A stretch of DNA of 56,952 nucleotides. Origin: an uncultured Prevotella sp. Lineage in GTDB: Bacteria; Bacteroidota; Bacteroidia; Bacteroidales; Bacteroidaceae. Below, piece after piece: positions 8,001-16,606 of the stretch (its first letter is position 1; each line of letters starts with the position of its first letter). The notes below the pieces were generated by a model. The model did no database searches. It saw only the letters and a list, made by a program, of their open reading frames with translations, and had not been told where the DNA came from. The position numbers and the translations under genes were made by a program. The stretch spans positions 1 to 56,952 of the forward strand of contig CAKPRX010000003.1 of assembly GCA_934183135.1 (NCBI GenBank), written 5' to 3'.

Positions 8001-9233
8001 TCAGCCTATCCATTGGGCTATGCGCCCCATGGCCTCCTCGCACTTGTCGCGCTCGCCAAAGGCGGTAAGGCGGAAGTAGCCCTCGCCGCTGGGCCCGAAG
8101 CCCACTCCGGGGGTACATACCACCGAGGCTCCGTAGAGTAGCTGCTCGAAGAAGCGCCAGCTGCTCTCGCCGTTGGGCGTGCGCACCCAGAGGTAGGGCG
8201 CGTTCTGGCCGCCGTAGACCTGGAAGCCCATGCGGCGCAGGCTCTCGGTCATAATGCGGGCGTTGCCCATATAGTAGTCTATGGTGGCGCGTGTCTGGGC
8301 CTTGCCCTCGGGGGTATAGGTGGCCTCGGCGGCGCGCTGGGATATGTAGCTGGTACCGTTGAACTTGGTGCTCTGGCGGCGCTCCCACAGGTGGTTGAGC
8401 TCTACCGTCTGCTGGCCGTCAATGGTAATGGCCTTCAGCTCATGGGGAATGACCGTGTAGCCACAGCGCACGCCGGTGAAGCCGGCCGTCTTAGAGTAAC
8501 TGTGAAACTCGATGGCGCACTTGCGGGCACCCTTGATTTCGTAGATAGAGTGGGGGATGCTGTCGTCCTGGATGTACGCCTCGTAAGCGGCATCGTAGAA
8601 GATGATGGCATCGTTGTGCAGGGCATAGTTTACCCACTTGCGCAGTTCCTCTTTGGGTAGTACGGTGCCAGTGGGGTTGTTGGGGTAGCACAGATATATC
8701 ATGTCGACGCGGTGGTCGGGCAACTGGGGGATGAAGCCGTTCTCGGCCGTGCATGGAAAGTAGGTCACGTTGCTCCACCGGCCGTCGCTGAAGGTGCCGG
8801 CACGCCCTATCATGGCGTTAGAGTCGATGTACACGGGGTAGATGGGGTCGGTAACGCCCACCGAGTTGTCCCAGCGCACTATTTCCTGGATGTTGCCGGT
8901 GTCGCTCTTGGCGCCGTCGTTGACAAAAATCTCGCTGGGGTCCAGGTGGATGCCTCGGGAGAGGAAGTCGTTCTTGAGGATGGCCTCGCGCAGGAAGTCG
9001 TAGCCGTGCTCGGGACCGTAGCCACGGAAGGAGGCCTTGACGGCCATCTCGTCTACGGCGCGGTGCATGGCCTCGATGACGGCCGGGCACAGCGGCTGGG
9101 TTACATCGCCTATCCCTAAGCTGATAACTTCGGTCTTGGGGTGCGAAACCTTGAAAGCGTTTACCTTCTTGGCTATGTCTGCGAAGAGGTAATTGTTGGA
9201 TAGCTTCAGAAAGTGTTCGTTAACTAATGCCAT
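8001..9233 (-). CDS. dapL: LL-diaminopimelate aminotransferase
   Basis: The 410-residue enzyme is a fold-type I, PLP-dependent aminotransferase that makes LL-diaminopimelate directly from tetrahydrodipicolinate, the short route to lysine and peptidoglycan precursors. Signature segments are VISLGIGDVTQPLCPAVIEA near the N-terminus, FVNDGAKSDTGNI, the NNPTGT loop, YDAAYEAYI (cofactor aspartate) and the Schiff-base lysine in SYSKTAGFTGVRCGY. The length is the usual one for DapL. It lies 52 bases after dapF on the same strand, so the two consecutive steps are probably co-transcribed. The stop is 179 bases before the glnN start. Confidence 0.96.
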   Translation of the reverse strand: MALVNEHFLKLSNNYLFADIAKKVNAFKVSHPKTEVISLGIGDVTQPLCPAVIEAMHRAVDEMAVKASFRGYGPEHGYDFLREAILKNDFLSRGIHLDPSEIFVNDGAKSDTGNIQEIVRWDNSVGVTDPIYPVYIDSNAMIGRAGTFSDGRWSNVTYFPCTAENGFIPQLPDHRVDMIYLCYPNNPTGTVLPKEELRKWVNYALHNDAIIFYDAAYEAYIQDDSIPHSIYEIKGARKCAIEFHSYSKTAGFTGVRCGYTVIPHELKAITIDGQQTVELNHLWERRQSTKFNGTSYISQRAAEATYTPEGKAQTRATIDYYMGNARIMTESLRRMGFQVYGGQNAPYLWVRTPNGESSWRFFEQLLYGASVVCTPGVGFGPSGEGYFRLTAFGERDKCEEAMGRIAQWIG

Positions 9234-9285
9234 ATATATACATTATTATAATATCCGGTATGAGTGGCGGCCGCGCGGTGGCGTG

Positions 9286-10125
9286 TCAGAGGGCGATGTC
9301 GCCCTCGAAGACAAAGGCGGCGGGGCCGCTGAGCATGACGTGCCCGTCGGCCTGCCAGTCTATGGTGAGTGTGCCGCCGTCCATCACAATGTGGCTCTGG
9401 CGTGGGGCTATGCCTAAGGTGGCGGCGGCTACGGCCGTGGCGCAGGCTCCGGTGCCGCAGGCCATGGTGATGCCCGACCCGCGCTCCCACACCCGTGTGC
9501 GCAGGGTGGCTGGCTCGGTGAGCTGGGCAAACTCGATGTTGCATCGCTGGGGGAAAGCCGCGTAGCGTTCCAGGCGGGCTCCCTCGCGCGCGATGTCTAC
9601 CTGGCTCAGGTCGTCTACGAAGATGACACAGTGGGGATTGCCCATGGATACAAACAAAGGATGCCCTATCTCTCGAAGGGCATCGACTCCCACCTGTTCA
9701 TCGTACTGCGCAGCGCAGTGGAGGGTGGGTTGTAGCATGTCTACCGTGACGCTTTCTACCGAGCGCCCATTGGCCGACAGGGTGAGCATCAGGGTCTTTA
9801 CCCCCGATAGCGTCTCGAGCCGTATGGCGGTCTTGGTAGTCAGGCCGCGCTCATATAGGTACTTGCCTATACACCGGCTGGCGTTGCCGCACATCATGGC
9901 TTCTGAGCCGTCGGCGTTGAAGATGCGCATGGAGAAGTCGGCCCCGCTCATTATCGACGGCTGGCCTATCAGCACCAGTCCGTCGCTCCCTATACCGGTA
10001 TGGCGGTCGCTCCATAGGCGTGCCGCCGCCGCGGGGTCGGGTATGTGGTAGCGGCTGGAGTCTACATAGATGTAGTCGTTGCCGGCTCCGTGCATCTTGG
10101 TGAAGTGTATCGTGGGATGTTTCAT
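9286..10125 (-). CDS. dapF: Diaminopimelate epimerase
   Basis: DapF converts LL- to meso-diaminopimelate, the next step after DapL. I place the start at 10125, giving 279 residues beginning [20 protein letters not shown]; an upstream frame to 10164 exists but adds a non-conserved leader, and 10128 is equally possible. The two catalytic cysteines are present: Cys79 in MMCGNASRC and Cys223 in TMACGTGAC, with substrate-binding GIGSDG (residues 45-50) and GNPH. The length is normal for the family. The gene precedes dapL on the same transcript. A TAATTTTG promoter box sits about 37 bases upstream. Confidence 0.95.
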   Translation of the reverse strand: MKHPTIHFTKMHGAGNDYIYVDSSRYHIPDPAAAARLWSDRHTGIGSDGLVLIGQPSIMSGADFSMRIFNADGSEAMMCGNASRCIGKYLYERGLTTKTAIRLETLSGVKTLMLTLSANGRSVESVTVDMLQPTLHCAAQYDEQVGVDALREIGHPLFVSMGNPHCVIFVDDLSQVDIAREGARLERYAAFPQRCNIEFAQLTEPATLRTRVWERGSGITMACGTGACATAVAAATLGIAPRQSHIVMDGGTLTIDWQADGHVMLSGPAAFVFEGDIAL

Positions 10126-10161
10126 CATCGCTGTAATGGCTAAAAACTTATTTTCTGATTG

Positions 10162-10169
10162 CAAAATTA
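10162..10169 (-). promoter_or_regulatory. -7 box for dapF-dapL
   Basis: TAATTTTG on the minus strand, 37 bases before the dapF start. It matches TAnnTTTG; a TTG about 24 bases further upstream is a weak -33 candidate. Confidence 0.45.
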
Positions 10170-10264
10170 CAGATAATTACATGAATACTACCAGCAATAA
10201 TGCCCTTTTATCTTTTATTTATGCTAAAATTACACTTTATAATCAAATAATACTCTTTTTGTAT

Positions 10265-10303
10265 CATATTGTAAGCGCTGTGGTAATCGTGGCTTACAAT
10301 ATG
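10265..10303. repeat. 12-bp perfect inverted repeat between dapF and asnB
   Basis: CATATTGTAAGC (10265-10276) and GCTTACAATATG (10292-10303) flank a 15-base loop. It lies in the AT-rich divergent control region. It could be an operator for a dimeric regulator or a hairpin; no T-run follows. The rest of 10126-10502 holds only promoter-like sequence. Confidence 0.6.
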
Positions 10304-10368
10304 AATATTTTGACGATTTTGAAAAATCAAATCGTAGCTATTGTGTGAATAATAATGATAAAATGAAC

Positions 10369-10376
10369 TACTTTTG
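10369..10376 (+). promoter_or_regulatory. -7 box for asnB
   Basis: TACTTTTG matches TAnnTTTG and lies 127 bases before the asnB ATG, giving a leader of about 120 bases. No clear -33 box. Confidence 0.4.
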
Positions 10377-10502
10377 CAACAAATAAGTGACAAAGTGAAA
10401 TTGTTACTGCTGTTATAGTGGCAATACGATAGTCTAAGTAGGGCTGTGCGTGGCTAACTGATACGGCGTTGCGATGCAGGATAAACCTCTAATAATATAA
10501 AT

Positions 10503-12200
10503 ATGTGTGGAATAGTAGCCATTCTTAATATCGGCACTCAGACTGACGCCTTGCGCCAGAAAGCCCTGCGCATGAGCCAGAAGATAAGACACCGCGGCCC
10601 CGACTGGAGCGGCATCTACTGTGGCGGGTCGGCCATCCTGGCCCACGAGCGCTTGGCGATAGTAGACCCGGAGTCGGGTCGGCAACCGTTATATACCCCC
10701 GACCGCGAGCAGGTGCTGGCCGTTAACGGTGAGATATACAATCATCAGGAACTGCGGGCTCAGTACGGCGGTGACTATCAGTTCCAGACGGGTAGCGACT
10801 GCGAACCTATCCTGGCCCTGTACCGCGACCTGTATGCCGATGGTCATGAGCCCACCGACCAGGATATCTGCCGGATGGTGGAACGTCTGTCGGGCATCTT
10901 TGCCTTTGTCCTCTACGACCACCAGCGCGACCGTTTTCTCATAGCCCGTGACCCCATCGGCGTTATACCTTTATATATAGGGTACGATGAGGCTGGCCGC
11001 ATCTATGTGGGCAGCGAGCTCAAGGCTCTTGAGGGTCAGTGCGACCACTATGAGCCGTTTCTGCCCGGCCACTACTACTGGAGCCCCGCCGGCAGTATGA
11101 AGCGCTACTACCGTCGCGACTGGATGGTGTATGCCAATGTGGCCCATAACGGGGCCAGTGCCTCGGCCGTACGCGACTCGCTCCAGTCGGCCGTGCGCCG
11201 CCAGCTTATGAGCGATGTCCCTTATGGCGTGCTGCTCAGCGGTGGCCTGGACAGTTCTATTATCTCTGCCGTGGCTGCCCGTTACTCTGAGCACCGCGTT
11301 GAAGAGGGCGGACGGACCCGTGCCTGGTGGCCACGGCTCCACTCGTTTGCCGTAGGGCTTCGCGGGGCGCCCGACCTGGCCAAGGCCCGGCTGGTGGCCG
11401 ACTATATAGGAACCGTACACCACGAGATAAACTATACCATCCAGGAGGGGCTGGATGCTCTGAGAGATGTAATCTACTTCATCGAGACCTACGATGTTAC
11501 CACCGTGCGGGCCTCGACCCCCATGTATCTGCTGGCCAGGGTCATCAAGTCGATGGGCATCAAGATGGTGCTCTCGGGCGAGGGTGCCGACGAGATTTTC
11601 GGCGGCTACCTCTACTTCCACAAGGCTCCCTCGGCACGGGCCTTCCATGAGGAGACGGTGCGCAAGTTGAGCAAGCTGTACCAGTACGACTGTCTGCGGG
11701 CCAATAAGAGCCTGGCGGCGTGGGGGGTAGAGGGGCGTGTGCCTTTCTTGGACCGTGAGTTCCTGGATGTGGCCATGCGGCTCAATCCCGAGGCCAAGAT
11801 GTGTCCTGGCGACACCATGGAGAAGCGTATTCTCCGTGAAGCCTTTGCCGACTTGCTGCCCCAGGAGATAGCCTGGCGGCAGAAGGAACAGTTTAGCGAC
11901 GGTGTGGGCTACTCGTGGATAGACACGCTCAAGCAGATGACGGCCCAGGCTGTGTCGGACGAGGAGATGGCGCATGCCGCAGAACGCTTCCCTATACACA
12001 CGCCGCAGAATAAGGAGGAGTATTACTATCGCCGCATCTTCGAGGAACACTTCCATAGCGACAGTGCGGCCCTCAGCGTGCCCAGCGTGCCCAGCGTGGC
12101 TTGCTCTACAGCCGAGGCACTGGCCTGGGATGCCTCGTTCCGTGGTCAGAACGACCCCAGCGGACGGGCTGTCAAGGGCGTACACCGCCAGGCTTATTGA
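10503..12200 (+). CDS. asnB: Asparagine synthase B (glutamine-hydrolysing)
   Basis: The 565-residue enzyme amidates aspartate with glutamine nitrogen and ATP. The N-terminal glutaminase domain starts with the catalytic Cys2 (MCGIVAIL), followed by RHRGPDWSG and the NGEIYNH ammonia-pocket motif; the synthetase domain has the ATP pyrophosphatase loop LLSGGLDSSIISA near residue 245 and the LSGEGADEIFGGYLYFH motif near residue 360. The C-terminal tail (SVPSVACSTAEALAWD) is the conserved ending known from E. coli AsnB. It heads a rightward pair with amtB, 142 bases apart, separated by only a weak hairpin, so read-through is likely. Confidence 0.96.
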   Translation: MCGIVAILNIGTQTDALRQKALRMSQKIRHRGPDWSGIYCGGSAILAHERLAIVDPESGRQPLYTPDREQVLAVNGEIYNHQELRAQYGGDYQFQTGSDCEPILALYRDLYADGHEPTDQDICRMVERLSGIFAFVLYDHQRDRFLIARDPIGVIPLYIGYDEAGRIYVGSELKALEGQCDHYEPFLPGHYYWSPAGSMKRYYRRDWMVYANVAHNGASASAVRDSLQSAVRRQLMSDVPYGVLLSGGLDSSIISAVAARYSEHRVEEGGRTRAWWPRLHSFAVGLRGAPDLAKARLVADYIGTVHHEINYTIQEGLDALRDVIYFIETYDVTTVRASTPMYLLARVIKSMGIKMVLSGEGADEIFGGYLYFHKAPSARAFHEETVRKLSKLYQYDCLRANKSLAAWGVEGRVPFLDREFLDVAMRLNPEAKMCPGDTMEKRILREAFADLLPQEIAWRQKEQFSDGVGYSWIDTLKQMTAQAVSDEEMAHAAERFPIHTPQNKEEYYYRRIFEEHFHSDSAALSVPSVPSVACSTAEALAWDASFRGQNDPSGRAVKGVHRQAY

Positions 12201-12276
12201 CGGTGTGCTGTAGATGGTGGCCGGCTGGCCCGGGCGTATGGACAGCCTGGTGGTCAGCGTGCTTAAAGATAGGAAG

Positions 12277-12296
12277 CGTGCCTCGGGCACGGTTTT
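12277..12296 (+). terminator. Weak hairpin between asnB and amtB
   Basis: CGTGCC/GGCACG stem with a three-base loop followed by GTTTT. Short, so probably partial termination or attenuation between the two genes. Confidence 0.4.
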
Positions 12297-12342
12297 CAGG
12301 ATATACAGAATAAAAGTAATTATCTAAAAAAGGAAAAAGACA

Positions 12343-13752
12343 ATGAAAGTACACAAAAAATGGGTCATCCTGATGGCCGGGATGACCCTCATCGCCGTGG
12401 CGGGGCTCTTTGCCTCGGAGCCGTCGTTTACCTGCGATTTCAGTAAAATCAATGCTGCTGACGTGGCCTGGCTTATCACCGCCACCATCTTCGTGCTGAT
12501 GATGACGCCGGGCCTCTCGTTCTTCTACGGGGGCATGGTGGGTGCCAAGAATGTCATCTCGACCATGCTGCAGAGCTTTATCGCCATGGGACTGGTGAGT
12601 GTGCTCTGGGTGGTGTTCGGATTCAGCTTGGCCTTTGGCGATGACATCGGCGGTGTGGTGGGCGACCCTACCACGTTTCTCATGTTTCATGGCGTGGGGG
12701 CCGACACGTATCTTACGCCTACGGGCAAGGTACTGGGAGGTGCCACCATACCGCTGGCGCTCTACGCCCTGTTTCAGATGAAGTTTGCCATCATCACCCC
12801 GTCGCTTATCACGGGTTCCTTTGCCGAGCGCGTGCGCTTCTCGGCCTACTTGTTCTTTATGATGTGGTTCTTGGTGGTGATATACTGCCCCTTGGCCCAC
12901 ATGACGTGGCACCCTGACGGTCTGTTCCTTAAATGGGGCGTGGTAGACTTTGCCGGTGGTATCGTGGTACATGCCTCGTCGGGTGTGGCAGCTCTTGCCG
13001 GTGCCATATTCCTGGGCCGCCGTGCCGCCCAGACCCGCAAGTCAGAGCCAGCCAATATACCCTTTGTACTACTGGGCGCCGCCATGCTCTGGCTGGGCTG
13101 GTTTGGGTTCAACGCGGGTAGCTCGCTCCATGCCGACGGCCAGGCTGTCAAGGCTTTCCTTAACACCAATACGGCCTCGGCCACTGCCATGATGACGTGG
13201 ATATTCTTTGACTGTCTGCGCGGTCGCAAGCCGTCGGCCATGGGAGCCGCGGTGGGCTGCGTAGTGGGCTTGGTGGCCATCACGCCGTCGGCGGGTTATG
13301 TCACTGTGGGTCAGAGTATCTTCATAGCCTTTGTTATCACCATGATATGTAACGTGGCTGTCTACTGGCGTAGCCACAGCCGCATAGACGATGCCCTGGA
13401 TGTATTTCCCACCCACGGTACAGGTGGAATCTTCGGCACGGTGCTCACCGGCATATTCATTCAGGAAGGCCTCATATCGGGCACATGGGCCGGAGTCGTT
13501 GTCTTCCTCTACCATCTGCTGGCGGTGGCCATCGTGATAGTCTATACCTTTGTTATGAGTTACTTGGGTTACTGGCTCATAGACCGCCTGATACCCATGC
13601 GTGTCAGCGCGCAGAGCGAGCGTGTGGGCCTCGACTTCAGTCAGCACGAGGAACACTACGGACTGTCGCACATAGGTGAGCGCGAGATAGCAGAATACGA
13701 GGAATACATACGGCAGAAGGACGAGGGGCCGCGGCCGCAGGAACAGAAATAA
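12343..13752 (+). CDS. amtB: Ammonium transporter
   Basis: A 469-residue Amt/MEP/Rh channel protein that takes up ammonium across the inner membrane. It has an N-terminal hydrophobic segment that may be a signal sequence (VAGLFASEP), then the FFYGGMVGAKN opening of helix 1, PLAHMTWHPDG, the pore motif VVDFAGGIVVHASSGVAAL with the first pore histidine, and FPTHGTGGIFGT with the second. About eleven membrane helices are visible. The cytosolic tail ends in a charged stretch. Amt genes usually sit next to a glnK PII gene; none is found here, before or after. Its neighbours asnB and glnN support a nitrogen-assimilation role. Confidence 0.95.
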   Translation: MKVHKKWVILMAGMTLIAVAGLFASEPSFTCDFSKINAADVAWLITATIFVLMMTPGLSFFYGGMVGAKNVISTMLQSFIAMGLVSVLWVVFGFSLAFGDDIGGVVGDPTTFLMFHGVGADTYLTPTGKVLGGATIPLALYALFQMKFAIITPSLITGSFAERVRFSAYLFFMMWFLVVIYCPLAHMTWHPDGLFLKWGVVDFAGGIVVHASSGVAALAGAIFLGRRAAQTRKSEPANIPFVLLGAAMLWLGWFGFNAGSSLHADGQAVKAFLNTNTASATAMMTWIFFDCLRGRKPSAMGAAVGCVVGLVAITPSAGYVTVGQSIFIAFVITMICNVAVYWRSHSRIDDALDVFPTHGTGGIFGTVLTGIFIQEGLISGTWAGVVVFLYHLLAVAIVIVYTFVMSYLGYWLIDRLIPMRVSAQSERVGLDFSQHEEHYGLSHIGEREIAEYEEYIRQKDEGPRPQEQK

Positions 13753-13796
13753 TCAGACATTCCATACTTTCAATCACAACATCTATAACCTTTACA

Positions 13797-13828
13797 GGGG
13801 GATGGGCCGTGAGGTTCATCCTCTTTTT
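13797..13828 (+). terminator. Terminator after amtB
   Basis: Stem formed by GGGGATG and CATCCTC (one G-U pair) with a 12-base loop and TTTTT at 13824-13828. It lies between the convergent amtB and endonuclease/phosphatase genes. Confidence 0.55.
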
Positions 13829-13839
13829 GTGGATGGCTG

Positions 13840-14961
13840 TCAGCGGTCGTGTCGGGTTCTGGCCACATTGCCCTTGGGGCCAGGCTGTTTCTTCAGCCAG
13901 CAGACGATGGGGTAGTGGTCGCTCGACTGGATGCTGTTGTCTACTTTACAGGCATAGGGCTCCCAGTCGTCAGAACAGAGAATATTGTCTATGCGTACGA
14001 AGAAACCCGAGAGATGATAGCTGATGCCAGGCCCGTTGGCCGTGGCTACATAGCAGTCGTTGAGTTCCTTGGCGATGGCGCGGTGGGTATAAGAGAGCGG
14101 CCCGTCGTTGAAATCGCCCACACAGATGATGCTCTGGTAAGCGTGCTTGCGGATATAGCTGGCCACGGCCAATGCCTGCGGTGCGCGTATCTGCGACGAT
14201 TCCCCCATCTGGTCTATCAGCCGCCGCGACTCTTGCCGTGCGCTGCGCTGGTTCATCTCGCCTTTCATCATCTCCTTGAACTTCTGCCGCTCCTCGAGCG
14301 ATATGCCCGTACACTCCAGGTGGTTGTTGATGACCAGGACTTCCTCGCCGTGGATGTCCAGGCGGAAAGCACCCGAGAGGTTGCCCTCAGACTTGTACGG
14401 TATGTGCTCGTGGCCCAGGATAGGGAACTTGCTGAGGATGCCTATGCCGCCGGCATCGCCTATCTTGAGCGTATCTCGGTATTTGTACTTGGGATATACC
14501 AGCGAGTCGAGCTGCGCCTCGACATCAGAGGGCGTGCTGGCTTCCTGCCAGCATACGATGTCGGCATCCGAGTCGGCTATGTAGCGTATGGTGGTGTACG
14601 TGCTGTCACAGTCTTTTTCCTTGCCAAATCCCCAGACATTGTATGACAGCACCTTGATGGCTCCCTCGGGTGGCGCGGCCGGCACGTTGAACGGCGTGTA
14701 TGTCCTGATGGGGCCAAAGCATATCAGCATACCCCCAAAGGGGATGAGGGCCCACAGGGGCTTTACCAGGAGCCAGAAAACAAGAAACCCGAGATTGATA
14801 AGCAGGAACACGGGAAACACCAGGCCCGCATTGGTGAGCCACGGCGATGTGGCGGGCGATATACACCCGGCATATCCCGTGATAAGCATAGCACAGATGG
14901 TTGCCACATTGGCCCCGGCCACCATCTGGGCGATTATCTTCTTGAGGCTCTTTATTATCAT
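13840..14961 (-). CDS. Membrane-anchored endonuclease/exonuclease/phosphatase-fold protein
   Basis: With the start at 14961 (MIIKSLKKIIAQ) the product has 373 residues; a start at 14979 would overlap the rhomboid stop. Three hydrophobic segments in the first 100 residues anchor it to the inner membrane. The EEP metal-dependent hydrolase domain follows: LSYNVWGFG, CWQEAS (metal glutamate), INNHLE, VGDFNDGP and the final SDHYPIV with the catalytic histidine. This family covers nucleases and phosphodiesterases, so the substrate is not set by sequence. It starts one base after the rhomboid stop, so the two are translationally linked; the rhomboid-EEP order is familiar from Bacteroidales. Confidence 0.88.
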   Translation of the reverse strand: MIIKSLKKIIAQMVAGANVATICAMLITGYAGCISPATSPWLTNAGLVFPVFLLINLGFLVFWLLVKPLWALIPFGGMLICFGPIRTYTPFNVPAAPPEGAIKVLSYNVWGFGKEKDCDSTYTTIRYIADSDADIVCWQEASTPSDVEAQLDSLVYPKYKYRDTLKIGDAGGIGILSKFPILGHEHIPYKSEGNLSGAFRLDIHGEEVLVINNHLECTGISLEERQKFKEMMKGEMNQRSARQESRRLIDQMGESSQIRAPQALAVASYIRKHAYQSIICVGDFNDGPLSYTHRAIAKELNDCYVATANGPGISYHLSGFFVRIDNILCSDDWEPYACKVDNSIQSSDHYPIVCWLKKQPGPKGNVARTRHDR

Positions 14962-14962
14962 G

Positions 14963-15871
14963 TTACTTACCCAGGTCAAAGAGTTTCTGCTTCTCCTCTT
15001 TGGTCAGACTGTCGTAGCCGCTCTTCCTTATTTTGTCCAATATACGGTCCATCTCGTCCTGATTGGCCTTCTTGCGGGCGTTGTAGTCCCAGTCGCTCTC
15101 CTTGTGGCTGGCATGCTGGGCGCTGCGGGCCTTGTTCTGAGCCCATTTCTGGCGCAGGGAGTCAAGTACGCCGCGAGCAGCGAAACTCTGCGTACCCATA
15201 TAGGGATGCTTGCGCCAGTACAGGATAAGTCCCAGTCCGAAGAGCATACCCCCTAAGTGAGCCACGTGGGCCACCCCGTCAGAGTTGACACCCATGGAGG
15301 CCAGCAACTCTATCGCGGCGCAGATAATCACAAACCACTTGCCCTTAATGGGAAACGGTATGGGGAAGATGAATATCTGCTCGTTGGGATAGGTCATGCC
15401 AAAAGCGAGCAAGATGCCGTATACAGCTCCCGAGGCTCCTACTGTCGTCCACAGGTTTAGCATGGCGCTGCTATTGGCCGCCACCTGCCCGGCATATTTC
15501 AGTTCGAACCCCGGTATCTGTTCTGCCGCCATTACCCAGAAGTCCACAAACTGGGCCAACTCCTGGATAATGCCGGCGCCCAGGCCACATACTATATAGT
15601 AGATGAGAAACCGCCGGCTGCCCCAGGTGCGCTCTATCGTACTGCCAAACATCCATAGGGCAAACATGTTGAGCAGTATGTGTGCCCAGGTGGCGTGCAT
15701 AAACATGTAGGTAACCAGCTGGTAGATATGGAAGTTAGAGGCCATGAAGAAGTGCAGTCCCAACAGGTTGTTCAGGTCCACGCCTATTCCTCCCAGTATC
15801 AGCATGGTCAAAAAGGCTATCAGGTTAATGAACAAGAGGTTCTTTGTAATTGGTGGGATATTTCGTATCAT
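14963..15871 (-). CDS. Rhomboid family intramembrane serine protease
   Basis: The 302-residue protein has six or seven membrane segments and cleaves membrane proteins within the bilayer. The catalytic pair is visible: Ser147 in GASGAVYG and His205 in AHVAHLGGMLFG; WAHILLNMFALWMFG carries the oxyanion-region histidine and asparagine. The C-terminal 80 residues are cytosolic, charged, and end in a DUF6576-like segment (DRILDKIRKSGYDSLTKEE). It is the first gene of a leftward pair with the EEP protein. A TAATTTTG box stands 37 bases before its start. Confidence 0.93.
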   Translation of the reverse strand: MIRNIPPITKNLLFINLIAFLTMLILGGIGVDLNNLLGLHFFMASNFHIYQLVTYMFMHATWAHILLNMFALWMFGSTIERTWGSRRFLIYYIVCGLGAGIIQELAQFVDFWVMAAEQIPGFELKYAGQVAANSSAMLNLWTTVGASGAVYGILLAFGMTYPNEQIFIFPIPFPIKGKWFVIICAAIELLASMGVNSDGVAHVAHLGGMLFGLGLILYWRKHPYMGTQSFAARGVLDSLRQKWAQNKARSAQHASHKESDWDYNARKKANQDEMDRILDKIRKSGYDSLTKEEKQKLFDLGK

Positions 15872-15907
15872 ATTTATACTCTGTGATTAATGCGTTGAAA
15901 ACTGCCG

Positions 15908-15915
15908 CAAAATTA
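15908..15915 (-). promoter_or_regulatory. -7 box for the rhomboid operon
   Basis: TAATTTTG on the minus strand matches TAnnTTTG, 37 bases before the rhomboid start. No clear -33 box. Confidence 0.45.
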
Positions 15916-15996
15916 CGAAAAATATCCGTTAAAGCTATAAAAAACGCCTCTAAACCATTTTTTTTATACAAAAACGACATTTTTCTTTATTTTTTG

Positions 15997-16027
15997 TTTG
16001 TTTTATGAAATCTTTGGTCTATATTTG
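15997..16027 (+). promoter_or_regulatory. Promoter of the HU gene
   Basis: TTTG at 15997-16000 and TATATTTG at 16020-16027 are spaced by 19 bases, matching the Bacteroidetes sigma-ABfr consensus (TTTG, then TAnnTTTG). It lies 50 bases before the HU start in very AT-rich DNA. This is the clearest promoter in the window. Confidence 0.75.
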
Positions 16028-16076
16028 TGAACTCAAAAGACGATTATCTATAACATTAACCATTAATATTCACATT

Positions 16077-16352
16077 ATGAACAAGACAGAATTGGTTGCT
16101 AAGATCGCGGAGACCGCTGGTCTGAGCAAGGCTGATGCCAAGAAGGCACTCGATGCAACAGTAGATGCAGTTAAGGCTGCCCTGGTAGCTGGCGATAAGG
16201 TACAGCTCGTAGGTTTCGGTACATTTGCCGTTACAGAGCGTCCTGCTCGCGAGGGTGTTAATCCTTCCAATGGCGAGAAGATAGCCATTGCCGCTAAGAA
16301 AGTGGCTAAGTTCAAGGCTGGTGCCGAACTGGCCGAGGCAGTTAACAAATAA
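16077..16352 (+). CDS. HU family DNA-binding protein
   Basis: Starting at 16077 (MNKTELVAKIAETAGLSKAD) the product is 91 residues, the normal HU length; the frame extends upstream to 16005 but that part contains the promoter. HU dimers bend and compact DNA. Visible features are the N-terminal helical body, VQLVGFGTFAV, and the DNA-binding beta arm, with RPAREGVNPSNGEKI in place of the classic RxGRNP tip. Codon use is that of a highly expressed gene. It has its own strong promoter and terminator, so it is monocistronic. Confidence 0.96.
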   Translation: MNKTELVAKIAETAGLSKADAKKALDATVDAVKAALVAGDKVQLVGFGTFAVTERPAREGVNPSNGEKIAIAAKKVAKFKAGAELAEAVNK

Positions 16353-16375
16353 TATTGTAAGGTCTTTTACAATTG

Positions 16376-16402
16376 GGCAGCCCATGGTGGCTGCCTTTTT
16401 TT
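16376..16402 (+). terminator. Terminator of the HU gene
   Basis: GGCAGCC (16376-16382) and GGCTGCC (16389-16395) form the stem, followed by seven T (16396-16402). Confidence 0.85.
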
Positions 16403-16439
16403 GTGCAGTGCCCTGTGTGCCTGCAGCTGCCATTGGTAA

Positions 16440-16476
16440 GGGTGGGAGCGAGACCCCCGGGAGCCTCCTCCCACCC
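16440..16476. terminator. Hairpin between convergent HU and smalltalk genes
   Basis: GGGTGGGAG (16440-16448) and CTCCCACCC (16468-16476) form a GC-rich 9-bp stem, with CCCGGG in the loop. It is just after the smalltalk stop on the minus strand but lacks a T-run, so its role as a terminator is uncertain. Confidence 0.4.
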
Positions 16477-16487
16477 ACTTTAGGTTT

Positions 16488-16580
16488 TTAGCAGCACGAG
16501 CTGATGCCCAGCGACGTTGCCAGTGCGGTCAGCGCGGATATGATTACCTGCAAAACCAGTTTCCATCCATTCTGTTTCAT
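16488..16580 (-). CDS. Smalltalk-family peptide
   Basis: A 30-residue peptide: a polar start (MKQNGWK), a hydrophobic helix (LVLQVIISALTALATSLG) and the ending ISSCC. Length, helix and the Ser-Cys end match the tiny smalltalk proteins annotated in Bacteroidales, which typically follow an HU-like DNA-binding protein, as here (26 bases downstream). The function of the family is not known; it is probably a membrane or lipoprotein-like peptide. In many genomes a peptidoglycan amidase gene follows; here the HU terminator region follows instead. Confidence 0.75.
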   Translation of the reverse strand: MKQNGWKLVLQVIISALTALATSLGISSCC

Positions 16581-16606
16581 AGTCTTTAAGTAGTTGGTGG
16601 TTAGTA

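Noticed and set aside
12078..12103. Short tandem repeat CAGCGTGCC in the asnB 3' end
   Set aside because: It encodes the conserved SVPSVACS tail of AsnB, so it is ordinary coding sequence.
14588..15256. 222-codon plus-strand frame with hydrophobic stretches
   Set aside because: It is the complement of the EEP protein and rhomboid genes; its hydrophobic pattern mirrors them.
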